Shown: positions 1 to 5,326 of the stretch, piece after piece
How positions within the stretch are numbered: position 1 is the stretch's first letter
Layout: each line of letters starts with the position of its first letter
From: a bacterium
GTDB lineage: Bacteria > Desulfobacterota_D > UBA1144
Reading direction: 5' to 3'
Assembly: GCA_002697665.2 (NCBI GenBank)
Contig: NZXA02000008.1
Coordinates: 53,689 to 59,014, forward strand
Length of the DNA: 5,326 nucleotides
Program-made: the position numbers and the translations under genes
The notes under the pieces: generated by a model
Databases searched by the model: none
Told to the model about the DNA's origin: nothing
Seen by the model: only the letters and a program-made list of their open reading frames with translations

Positions 1-173
1 ATTCCATCAAACTTTTTAGTGAATAAAAATAAAGCTTTATCCCCATTTTTTTTAACCTTAGAAATTATTTTGGAAACTAAATCTTCAATCTCTGCAAAAT
101 CTTCTTGTTGGGACTTTCTTATTTTAAAAATTTCTTTATCAATTTTGGACTTACTAAGTGAAATAGTTTTCAT
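1..173 (-). CDS. hisD: Histidinol dehydrogenase, N-terminal fragment (partial at window edge)
   Basis: The start codon ATG is at 173..171 and 57 codons remain open to the left edge, so the 3' part is missing. The translation begins MKTISLSKSKIDKEIFKIRK and includes a lysine-rich helix followed by VKKNGDKALFLFTKKFDG at residues 40-57. This closely resembles the conserved HisD N-terminal pattern in which a helix leads to a GD-x-AL-x-x-(Y/F)TKKFDG stretch. HisD catalyses the last two steps of histidine synthesis, oxidising L-histidinol to L-histidine with NAD+ in the cytoplasm. The catalytic and zinc-binding residues lie outside the window and cannot be checked. An in-frame TGA directly upstream (176..174) fixes the ATG as the earliest start in this frame. 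No good Shine-Dalgarno precedes it. The gene is co-directional with the oxidase operon but functionally unrelated. The identification rests on the N-terminus only. Confidence 0.8.
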   Translation of the reverse strand, partial: MKTISLSKSKIDKEIFKIRKSQQEDFAEIEDLVSKIISKVKKNGDKALFLFTKKFDG

Positions 174-218
174 TCATCAATTATACAATAAATATGAATT
201 TTGAATTAAAAAAAATTA
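174..218 (-). promoter_or_regulatory. ctaB-hisD intergenic gap with candidate hisD promoter
   Basis: This 45-base, almost purely A/T gap is the only one in the window longer than 11 bases. On the minus strand it contains a perfect TATAAT at 185..180. A weak -35-like TTAATT lies at 209..204, 18 bases upstream. If the TATAAT is a sigma-70 -10 element, the expected transcription start falls at about 173, the A of the hisD ATG, giving a leaderless or nearly leaderless message. The gap also holds an 8-base T-run (215..208). In such AT-rich DNA a TATAAT can occur by chance, so the promoter is a candidate only. Confidence 0.35.
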
Positions 219-1079
219 TTATATTGAAATATTTAGTATTAAAGACAAGTGAATTAAAAGCATATATAAAATTGAATATAGAAAAGCAGTTTTATATTTT
301 TTACTATCTGTGAAAGATTTATAAACTATGCATAAAAAAGATAAGCCAAGAATGATCGCTATTACAGCATATAAATTTGATGCTATTCCGCTGAACCAGA
401 AAAATAGTGAGAAAGGTAATAGCGATAGGCTATAAATCATTATTAGATAATTAGTAAATTTTTTTCCATATATTAATGGCATTACAGGAAAGCCCGCTTT
501 TTTATAATCATCTGCTTGATATTGTGCTAACAGCCAAAAATGAGGCGGCTGCCATAGCATCATAAAAATAAACATAATTATTCCGTTTATATAAAGGTCT
601 GAAACATTTGGATCAACTGATGAAAAACCAATTAAAACTGGCAACGCGCCGGGTATCCCGCCTAATACTGTTCCAAAAGGAGATGACCTCTTTAAAAATA
701 GAGTGTAGTAAATTGTATAGCTTAAAATGGCAGCCAAAGTAAATATAAAGTTAGTTGTATTGATAAGAAAGAAAGAAACGCCTAGAGAAAAGGTTGTTAA
801 AAATGATGCAATGATTGTTAGATTTTTTTCTCCAATTAAAGTTAAACTCTCCACCCTTTTAGAAAGTCTTTCCATTAATTTATCTTTATCCTGCTCAATT
901 ATATTGTTTATCATTGCTGCCCCTGAGGCAGACAATATTAAAGAGATCATAGTAAAAAAAACTAATTTTATATCGGGTATACCCCTATTTGCTAATATCA
1001 TTCCAGTCAAACCCGTAAGGCCAACACTTAATATTATATTTGGCTTCGAAAGGGATATTAATGCTTTCAGCTTTTTCAT
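219..1079 (-). CDS. ctaB: Protoheme IX farnesyltransferase (heme O synthase, CtaB/COX10/CyoE family)
   Basis: This 286-residue integral membrane protein of the UbiA prenyltransferase superfamily transfers a farnesyl group from farnesyl diphosphate to the vinyl group of protoheme IX, giving heme O. The first allyl-diphosphate/Mg2+ motif is INNIIEQDKDKLMERLSKR at residues 57-75. It follows the family pattern NxxxDxxxDxxMxR, with Glu62 in the first acidic position and Asp66 in the second. Next come YTIYYTLFLKRSSPFGTVLGG (121-141) and GALPVLIGFSS (144-154). The hallmark LWQPPHFWLLA is at 175-185, followed by DYKKAGFPVMPLIYG (191-205). The remainder is hydrophobic, consistent with about nine membrane helices, and the length is normal for the family. 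The gene starts 5 bases after ctaA. An in-frame TAA at 1097..1095 rules out a long upstream extension. No clear Shine-Dalgarno precedes the ATG, so translation may depend on coupling to ctaA. Family assignment is very secure. Confidence 0.95.
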   Translation of the reverse strand: MKKLKALISLSKPNIILSVGLTGLTGMILANRGIPDIKLVFFTMISLILSASGAAMINNIIEQDKDKLMERLSKRVESLTLIGEKNLTIIASFLTTFSLGVSFFLINTTNFIFTLAAILSYTIYYTLFLKRSSPFGTVLGGIPGALPVLIGFSSVDPNVSDLYINGIIMFIFMMLWQPPHFWLLAQYQADDYKKAGFPVMPLIYGKKFTNYLIMIYSLSLLPFSLFFWFSGIASNLYAVIAIILGLSFLCIVYKSFTDSKKYKTAFLYSILYMLLIHLSLILNISI

Positions 1080-1084
1080 AATGG

Positions 1085-1939
1085 TTATATTGTTTTATTT
1101 TCATCAAAAACGGCATCTAATGCAATCATAATAATTAATAAAGCAACAAGTAGATGAATCGCTGTCATCGAAAAGGCTAATTTCGAAACTACGACATAAA
1201 TGCCTAAAGCTATTTGAACTCCGACAAGTAGTGTTAACCTTCCAATACGCTTAAACTGGTCTTTGATGTTTTGTCTATAAGTTATTAAAAGAAGAAATAA
1301 AGCATAAAGGAAAATTAAAACTCCAGAGAATCTATGTAAAAGGTGAAGAAAAACCGTCTCGCTTAGGTAAGGTGGAATCCAATAGCCAAGACAAGTAGGA
1401 AAATCTGGGCAAGCTAATCCAGCGTTAGAATGTCTGGTGTATGCACCAAGAACAAGCTGAAAGTAAATAATTAAGAAAAAAATTATATATTTTTTAGCTT
1501 TAGATGAAAAAAACTTGGCAGATGAAAGCTCACTGCTTGTAGGGTACTTACACATAGTATAGATAAGAAGAAAAATTAATATTGCGTTACCAAAATGGAA
1601 AGTTGTTAAATTTGTTTCAAGTTGGAAAATAACTACTAGGCCTCCCAAAATTATTTGAGTTGTTAATAATAATGCTGCAAAAATAGGAAGAAACTTTTGC
1701 TTGCCAACGTAATTTTTTATCCTATTTTTTGCAAGAAAGAAAAAGAATATGGATACAATTAAACCCATAATTCTGTGCCCATGTTCCATAAAAATAGGAA
1801 AGTTAATATCTGGAAAAAATTGTCCAAAACATAGTGGCCAATCAGGACAAGCTAATCCATGACCCAATCCACTTACCATATTTCCCCATATCAATAATAT
1901 AAATAATGATCCTAAAGTTAATTTTTCAAGTTTGCCCAT
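1085..1939 (-). CDS. ctaA: Heme A synthase (CtaA/COX15)
   Basis: This 284-residue membrane protein converts heme O to heme A by oxidising the C8 methyl to a formyl group, acting after CtaB. It shows the internal duplication of the family, two four-helix halves each with a histidine pair. The candidate heme ligands are His55 in MEHGHRIMG (51-59, with the neighbouring catalytic-type Glu52), His115 in TTFHFGNA, His202 in HLLHRFSG (199-206) and His262 in TAIHLLVA. Both halves carry an extracytoplasmic cysteine pair, CPDWPLC at 31-37 and CPDFPTC at 177-183. These correspond to the disulfide-forming loop cysteines known from Bacillus-type CtaA. About eight hydrophobic segments are visible. The gene begins 11 bases after the subunit IV stop with an AGGAAG Shine-Dalgarno, and ends 5 bases before ctaB. 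Its place directly behind the oxidase subunits supports the role in supplying heme A to CoxA. Confidence 0.95.
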   Translation of the reverse strand: MGKLEKLTLGSLFILLIWGNMVSGLGHGLACPDWPLCFGQFFPDINFPIFMEHGHRIMGLIVSIFFFFLAKNRIKNYVGKQKFLPIFAALLLTTQIILGGLVVIFQLETNLTTFHFGNAILIFLLIYTMCKYPTSSELSSAKFFSSKAKKYIIFFLIIYFQLVLGAYTRHSNAGLACPDFPTCLGYWIPPYLSETVFLHLLHRFSGVLIFLYALFLLLITYRQNIKDQFKRIGRLTLLVGVQIALGIYVVVSKLAFSMTAIHLLVALLIIMIALDAVFDENKTI

Positions 1940-1942
1940 TTA

Positions 1943-1948
1943 CTTCCT
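1943..1948 (-). promoter_or_regulatory. Shine-Dalgarno of ctaA
   Basis: The minus strand reads AGGAAG, followed by TAA and the ctaA ATG. The AGGA core is 5 bases from the start. It sits just after the TAG stop of the subunit IV gene and supports the ATG at 1939 as the start. Confidence 0.7.
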
Positions 1949-1950
1949 AT

Positions 1951-2232
1951 CTAATTTGCAACTCTTGTAAAAATATCAGTTGCAGAAAAAGCTATTAACA
2001 AGAATAGCAAGAATAAGGGGTATGTTGCAAAGATCCATGTCATTGAATCCTCATATTTTAAATGCATGAAGTGTAGTGCAACTACACCAGCTTTAACAGA
2101 AGCTATAAGAAGGGCAATGGGAACATTCAATGCACCGAAATCGAACTCGGCTGCATAAACTGTAATAAAAGTTAAAAACATTAACAATAACCAAATATTT
2201 AAATATGTTTTGTATGGGTTTGCACTTGCCAT
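1951..2232 (-). CDS. caa3-type cytochrome c oxidase subunit IV (small membrane subunit)
   Basis: This 93-residue protein has three hydrophobic segments at about 10-28, 34-55 and 65-85. The loop motif ASVKAGVVALHFMHLKYED (44-62) is characteristic of the prokaryotic cytochrome c oxidase subunit IV family found with caa3 oxidases (called CtaF or CoxD in different systems, so no symbol is given). The subunit is thought to stabilise the CoxA core and has no cofactor or catalytic role. The frame stays open upstream to 2301 inside coxC, but the start MASANPYKTY at 2232 is preferred. It has a TAGGAG Shine-Dalgarno 5 bases upstream, lies 8 bases after the coxC stop and gives the usual family length, whereas the longer form adds residues that are a shadow of the coxC C-terminus. 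Hydrophobic content, length and position between coxC and ctaA all agree. Confidence 0.88.
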   Translation of the reverse strand: MASANPYKTYLNIWLLLMFLTFITVYAAEFDFGALNVPIALLIASVKAGVVALHFMHLKYEDSMTWIFATYPLFLLFLLIAFSATDIFTRVAN

Positions 2233-2237
2233 TTTAA

Positions 2238-2243
2238 CTCCTA
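2238..2243 (-). promoter_or_regulatory. Shine-Dalgarno of subunit IV overlapping the coxC stop codon
   Basis: The minus strand reads TAGGAG, where TAG is the coxC stop codon, followed by TTAAA and the ATG at 2232. The overlap decides the start of the subunit IV gene and suggests that ribosomes ending coxC feed directly into it. Confidence 0.75.
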
Positions 2244-2885
2244 ACCAACTAAATACAGCAATGGAAAAAGATAAATCCAAATAAGATCGACAAGGTGCCA
2301 ATACAATCCACCGATTTCAATTGCAGTAAATTTCTCCTTAGAATATCTTCCTTCATATGTTCTTTTAAGAATAACTCCAAGAACAGCCATTCCAATAAAA
2401 ACATGTAACATATGAACACCTGTGGCAGCAAAGTAAATAGAATAAAAAATATCTGTGCCTGGGCCAATTCCATTGCTAAATTTATATGAATATTCAAAAT
2501 ATTTATTAATACCAAAAATTGCTGCACATATTAGGGTTATCCATAACATTACTTGAACTAATTTTATCTTGTTCTCCTGAATTGCAGTAACAGCTACAGC
2601 TACAGTCCAACTACTAAAAATAAGTATCACGGTATTAACAGATCCTAAAACAACATCGAGGTTTGCTGACCCTTCAGCAAACATAACAGGATACTTTGCT
2701 CTGAAAATAGCATAAGCAGCAAACAGCCCGCCAAACAATAACAATTCAGTGGCGAGAAAAAGCCACATACCAAGTTTTGCAGCAGAGTGTTCTGTTTCAG
2801 GATCGAAATGACTCTCTTCTTCAACAATAGGAGGGAGCATTTCTGATGGATATGCTAAAGATTTAATAAACTTCATAATCTGCAT
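2241..2885 (-). CDS. coxC: Cytochrome c oxidase subunit III
   Basis: With the preferred start MQIMKFIKSL at 2885 this is a 214-residue protein with about five membrane helices (roughly 36-60, 77-99, 109-127, 145-172 and 190-212), the short bacterial form of subunit III. Recognisable family segments are KLGMWLFLATELLLFGGLFAAY (37-58, with the conserved membrane Glu47), the FAATGVHMLHVFIGM segment around 152-166, and GGLYWHLVDLIWIYLFPLLYL (192-212). Subunit III binds lipid and supports proton uptake and stability of the catalytic core; it carries no redox cofactor. The frame is open to an ATG at 2924 inside coxA, but that start would add a basic stretch that is a shadow of the coxA C-terminus. 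The 2885 start instead has an AGGAGG Shine-Dalgarno 9 bases upstream and leaves a 4-base gap after the coxA stop. An ATG at 2876 is a less well placed alternative. Confidence 0.93.
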   Translation of the reverse strand: MQIMKFIKSLAYPSEMLPPIVEEESHFDPETEHSAAKLGMWLFLATELLLFGGLFAAYAIFRAKYPVMFAEGSANLDVVLGSVNTVILIFSSWTVAVAVTAIQENKIKLVQVMLWITLICAAIFGINKYFEYSYKFSNGIGPGTDIFYSIYFAATGVHMLHVFIGMAVLGVILKRTYEGRYSKEKFTAIEIGGLYWHLVDLIWIYLFPLLYLVG

Positions 2886-2889
2886 TATC

Positions 2890-4488
2890 CTAGGCCTCCT
2901 GCTCCACTTTGGTGCCATAATCATAGGTTGATGTTGTTACCGTCGGTATCTCTTTAAAATTCAAAGTCGGTGGGGGTGACGGCATTTGCCATTCTAAAGA
3001 AACAGATCTGTACGGATTAGAGTCCGCAGCTCCAACTGGTTTAAATAATGTATAAAGCATGTAAATAAATCCAACTCCAAGTATCCAAGTTCCATAAGTG
3101 GATAATTGGTGAAGAGTCTCAAATTCAGGGGCATAATTGAAATATCTTCTTGGCATACCCTGCGTACCAAGTATAAATTGAGGGAAGAAAACAACATTAA
3201 ATCCAATAAATATTAGTGTAAATGCAATTTTTGCCTTAAATTCGTCGAACATTTTGCCCCACATTTTTGGATACCAAAAGTGAATCGCAGAAAATAGACC
3301 AAAGACTGTTCCGCCAATCATTACATAATGCATGTGAGCTACAACAAAATAAGTATCATGCAAATGAACATCTGCGGCCAAAGCTCCTAAAAACAATCCA
3401 GTTAGACCACCAATAGTAAAAAGAAAAATAAAAGCTAGTGAATACAGCATTGCAGCACTTAGCTCCACGGAACCTTTGTACATAGTCCATAACCAGTTAA
3501 ATACTTTTATAGCTGTAGGTACAGCAACAGCAAAAGTTATAACTGAAAAAATAATATTTATAAGTTTTGATTGTCCACTTGTGAACATATGATGTCCCCA
3601 AACTAGGAAGCTAATTAAAGCAATTGCGAGGCTCGAGTATGCGATAGCTTTATAACCAAAAATTGGTTTCCTTGAAAATACGGGTATCACTTCTGAGATA
3701 ATACCCATAGCCGGAAGTATCATAATATATACAGCAGGGTGCGAATAGAACCAGAAGAAGTGTTGAAATAAAACAGGGTCTCCGCCTTTGGCTGGGTCAA
3801 AAAAGCCTAGACCAAAATATCTTTCCCCAATTAATAACAACAAGGTAATTCCTACAACAGGGGTTGCTAAAACTTGAAGAAGTGAAGTAGCATATGCGGC
3901 CCAACAAAACAAAGGAAGCCTATCCCAAGTTAGTCCAGGTGCACGAAGTTTATGCATACTTACTATAAAATTGATTCCAGTAAGAATAGATGAAAATCCT
4001 AACACAAAAACACCAAATGTTACCAATATTACATTTGTACCAGTATCAATAGAGTAAGGTGTATAAAATGTCCATCCTGTATCTACCGGTGCTGCTAAAG
4101 ATAAAAGCAAAATTAACGAGCCAGCACAGTAAATCCAGAAACTATATAAATTAAGTTTTGGAAAAATAACATCCCGAGCTCCAATCATTAAGGGTATTAA
4201 AAAATTACCAAAACTTGCTGCAACACCTGGAACAATAAAAAGAAAAACCATCACGGCTCCATGTAATGTGAATAAAACATTGTATGTTTGAGCACTAATA
4301 ATTGTTTGGCCAGGGCTAAGATGTTCAAATCTAATCAAAAAAGAAGCAATTGCAGCCAGTACAAAAAATATTCCAATTGCCCAAAGGTACATTACTCCAA
4401 GTCTTTTATGATCTACTGTAAAAAACCAGGATTTAAAACCCTTTCCATTCTCTAAGTAATTTTTATCAAAATCATGATGATCTGTCAT
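2890..4488 (-). CDS. coxA: Cytochrome c oxidase subunit I, A2-type (caa3 family)
   Basis: This 532-residue catalytic subunit reduces O2 to water at a heme a3/CuB centre and pumps protons across the cytoplasmic membrane. All metal ligands are present. Low-spin heme is ligated by His76 ([10 protein letters not shown]) and His387; CuB by His250, His299 and His300 (YSHPAVY and WGHHMFTSG); heme a3 by His385 (VAHMHYVM). Tyr254 is in position for the His-Tyr cross-link. The K-channel lysine is Lys328 in PTAIKVFNW. The D-channel entrance is Asp106 in [12 protein letters not shown]. The Glu of the A1-type GHPEVY motif is absent and replaced by the Tyr-Ser pair of YSHPAVY (248-254), which defines the A2 type. 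Twelve hydrophobic segments fit the family, followed by a short Pro-rich C-terminal tail. The gene starts 10 bases after coxB behind a TAGGAG site and ends 4 bases before coxC. Heme A comes from the ctaA and ctaB products encoded downstream. Confidence 0.97.
   Translation of the reverse strand: MTDHHDFDKNYLENGKGFKSWFFTVDHKRLGVMYLWAIGIFFVLAAIASFLIRFEHLSPGQTIISAQTYNVLFTLHGAVMVFLFIVPGVAASFGNFLIPLMIGARDVIFPKLNLYSFWIYCAGSLILLLSLAAPVDTGWTFYTPYSIDTGTNVILVTFGVFVLGFSSILTGINFIVSMHKLRAPGLTWDRLPLFCWAAYATSLLQVLATPVVGITLLLLIGERYFGLGFFDPAKGGDPVLFQHFFWFYSHPAVYIMILPAMGIISEVIPVFSRKPIFGYKAIAYSSLAIALISFLVWGHHMFTSGQSKLINIIFSVITFAVAVPTAIKVFNWLWTMYKGSVELSAAMLYSLAFIFLFTIGGLTGLFLGALAADVHLHDTYFVVAHMHYVMIGGTVFGLFSAIHFWYPKMWGKMFDEFKAKIAFTLIFIGFNVVFFPQFILGTQGMPRRYFNYAPEFETLHQLSTYGTWILGVGFIYMLYTLFKPVGAADSNPYRSVSLEWQMPSPPPTLNFKEIPTVTTSTYDYGTKVEQEA
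2895..2900 (-). promoter_or_regulatory. Shine-Dalgarno of coxC inside the coxA 3' end
   Basis: AGGAGG on the minus strand lies within the last codons of coxA (Gln-Glu-Ala-stop), 9 bases before the ATG at 2885. It is the strongest ribosome binding site in the window. It decides the coxC start in favour of 2885 over 2924 and 2876. Confidence 0.75.
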
Positions 4489-4495
4489 TTTTCAA

Positions 4496-4501
4496 CTCCT
4501 A
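4496..4501 (-). promoter_or_regulatory. Shine-Dalgarno of coxA overlapping the coxB stop codon
   Basis: The minus strand reads TAGGAG, where TAG is the coxB stop codon, followed by TTGAAAA and the coxA ATG at 4488 (7-base spacer). It is the same arrangement as at the coxC/subunit IV junction and supports translational coupling. Confidence 0.75.
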
Positions 4502-5326
4502 CTTAATAGTTTTAATATACTCGATAATTGCCGTGATCTCAGAATCGGTTAAAAGCCCTTGATACGAAGGCATTACCGGAGCGTAACCTTTAACCACTTT
4601 TCCTTGTGGTGGATTAACGGGATATAATATTGACGTCTTGATATAATTTTCATCTGCAATTTCTTTAGTTCCATCTGTAAATTCTCTTTCCTGCCCAAAT
4701 AAAGCTTTCCAACTAGGTCCAACTCCATTTGCACCATCAATACTATGACAAGCTACACAGCCTTTTGATGAGTATAATTGCTCACCAATTTTATCAGGTG
4801 CCATACCTGCATAGGCATTTTCTACATCAGCAGAATCTCCTGATTCCCATTTAGCATATTCAATATCGGAAACTACATGAACCTTGGCCAACATATCTGA
4901 ATGTGAAATTCCACAATATTCAGTACAGTAAATATCGAAAACTCCCTCTTTTGTAGGAGTAAAATTAATAAAAGTATATCTATTCCCGATAACATCTTGT
5001 TTGACTCTAAATGCAGGAACAAAAAAACTATGAAGAACATCCTTGGATTGCATTACAAGCCTCACAGGTTTATTAACAGGCACATATAGTTCGTTAAAAG
5101 TCTTCTTACCATTAGGGTAGGCAAAAGACCAGGACCATCTTTGAGCAGTAACATTAATTTCATAAGCCCCTTTTGTCGGTGTAGTATATTTATCATAATA
5201 GACATAACCATAAATAAAAATAAGAATACAAAGTATTGTAGGTATTACTGTCCATAATGTTTCTAAAAAACTATCATGAGTAATAGCTGGTGTTTGATCG
5301 TTATCCGAACGTTTTCTATACTTTAC
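4499..5326 (-). CDS. coxB: Cytochrome c oxidase subunit II with fused cytochrome c domain (5' partial)
   Basis: The frame is open from the right edge to the TAG at 4501..4499, giving 275 visible residues; the start, signal peptide and first helix lie outside the window. The GTG at 5083 is an internal valine codon, not the start. Residues 17-44 (HDSFLETLWTVIPT onward) form the conserved second membrane helix. The aromatic QRWSWSF (62-68) is the electron-transfer patch facing CuA. The cupredoxin domain has all CuA ligands: His99 (VLHSFFVP), then Cys134, Glu136, Cys138, His142 and Met145 in CTEYCGISHSDM. A linker rich in acidic residues (about 150-180) leads to a class I cytochrome c domain with heme motif CVACH (190-194, DNA 4759..4745) and likely axial Met252 in APVMPSYQG. 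This fusion defines caa3 oxidases: the heme c takes electrons and passes them to CuA on the periplasmic face. It is the first visible gene of the operon; any promoter is outside the window. Confidence 0.96.
   Translation of the reverse strand, partial: VKYRKRSDNDQTPAITHDSFLETLWTVIPTILCILIFIYGYVYYDKYTTPTKGAYEINVTAQRWSWSFAYPNGKKTFNELYVPVNKPVRLVMQSKDVLHSFFVPAFRVKQDVIGNRYTFINFTPTKEGVFDIYCTEYCGISHSDMLAKVHVVSDIEYAKWESGDSADVENAYAGMAPDKIGEQLYSSKGCVACHSIDGANGVGPSWKALFGQEREFTDGTKEIADENYIKTSILYPVNPPQGKVVKGYAPVMPSYQGLLTDSEITAIIEYIKTIK

Noticed and set aside
154..177. A 7-codon mini-ORF (ATG at 177, TAG at 156..154) overlapping the hisD start, which could act as a leader peptide.
   Set aside because: It overlaps hisD out of frame, contains no histidine run and no attenuator hairpin is visible; ATGAATGA repeats arise easily by chance.
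19..204. A 61-codon open frame on the plus strand at the left end.
   Set aside because: The opposite strand encodes a recognisable HisD N-terminus over the same bases; the plus-strand translation matches nothing I recognise.
208..235. Possible intrinsic terminator after ctaB (8-base T-run preceded by a short ATAT/ATAT inverted repeat).
   Set aside because: The stem is only about 4 to 5 A-T pairs with no G-C pairs, too weak to call a terminator in DNA this AT-rich.
727..1131. A 134-codon open frame on the plus strand opposite ctaB.
   Set aside because: It is fully antisense to the well-supported ctaB gene and the start of the ctaA 3' region, has no recognisable motif and no Shine-Dalgarno, and is explained as a shadow of AT-rich coding DNA.
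2233..2301. Longer start for subunit IV at 2301 inside coxC.
   Set aside because: The extra residues are an out-of-frame reading of the conserved coxC C-terminus, and the ATG at 2232 has a proper SD and gives the family's usual length.
2886..2924. Longer coxC start at the ATG at 2924.
   Set aside because: It would overlap the coxA 3' end by 35 bases, has no SD at a proper distance, and adds residues unlike a CoxC N-terminus; the ATG at 2885 has an AGGAGG 9 bases upstream.
4499..5083. A free-standing cupredoxin-cytochrome c gene starting at the GTG at 5083.
   Set aside because: The frame continues open to the window edge and encodes the conserved CoxB second helix and the WxW aromatic patch, so this GTG is an internal valine codon.
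1..5326. Search for CRISPR arrays, insertion sequences, tRNA/rRNA genes, long repeats or a novel system.
   Set aside because: Nearly all of the window is accounted for by tightly packed, recognisable genes. No direct-repeat arrays, transposase-like frames or structured RNA signatures were seen by eye.

Overview
The window is one side of a compact, AT-rich (roughly two-thirds A+T by eye) bacterial gene cluster, with every supported gene on the minus strand. Read from high to low coordinates it encodes a caa3-type (A2-type) heme-copper cytochrome c oxidase and the two enzymes that make its heme A. The order is coxB (5' end cut off by the window edge), coxA, coxC, a small subunit IV gene, ctaA and ctaB. 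A 45-base gap follows, then the start of hisD (histidinol dehydrogenase), which runs off the left edge.

The parts fit together as one assembly line. CoxB carries the CuA electron-entry domain and a fused C-terminal cytochrome c domain. CoxA holds the low-spin heme and the heme a3/CuB oxygen-reducing centre. CoxC and subunit IV are the accessory membrane subunits. CtaB farnesylates protoheme to heme O, and CtaA oxidises heme O to heme A for insertion into CoxA. The six cox/cta genes are separated by only 4 to 11 bases, and several Shine-Dalgarno sequences overlap the stop codon or C-terminal codons of the gene before. This indicates a polycistronic operon with probable translational coupling. 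No Cox11/CtaG-type or Sco-type copper chaperone and no SURF1 gene lies in the window.

The organism is an aerobic, didermic-looking bacterium with a streamlined low-GC genome and standard stop codons (TAG and TAA). A marine free-living lineage is plausible from the compactness and base composition, but I cannot assign a phylum from this sequence alone. I see no mobile elements, CRISPR arrays, tRNA or rRNA genes, and no evidence of a previously undescribed system. The points of most interest are residue-level features of CoxA, the stop/SD overlaps, and a perfect TATAAT placed so that hisD could be transcribed without a leader.
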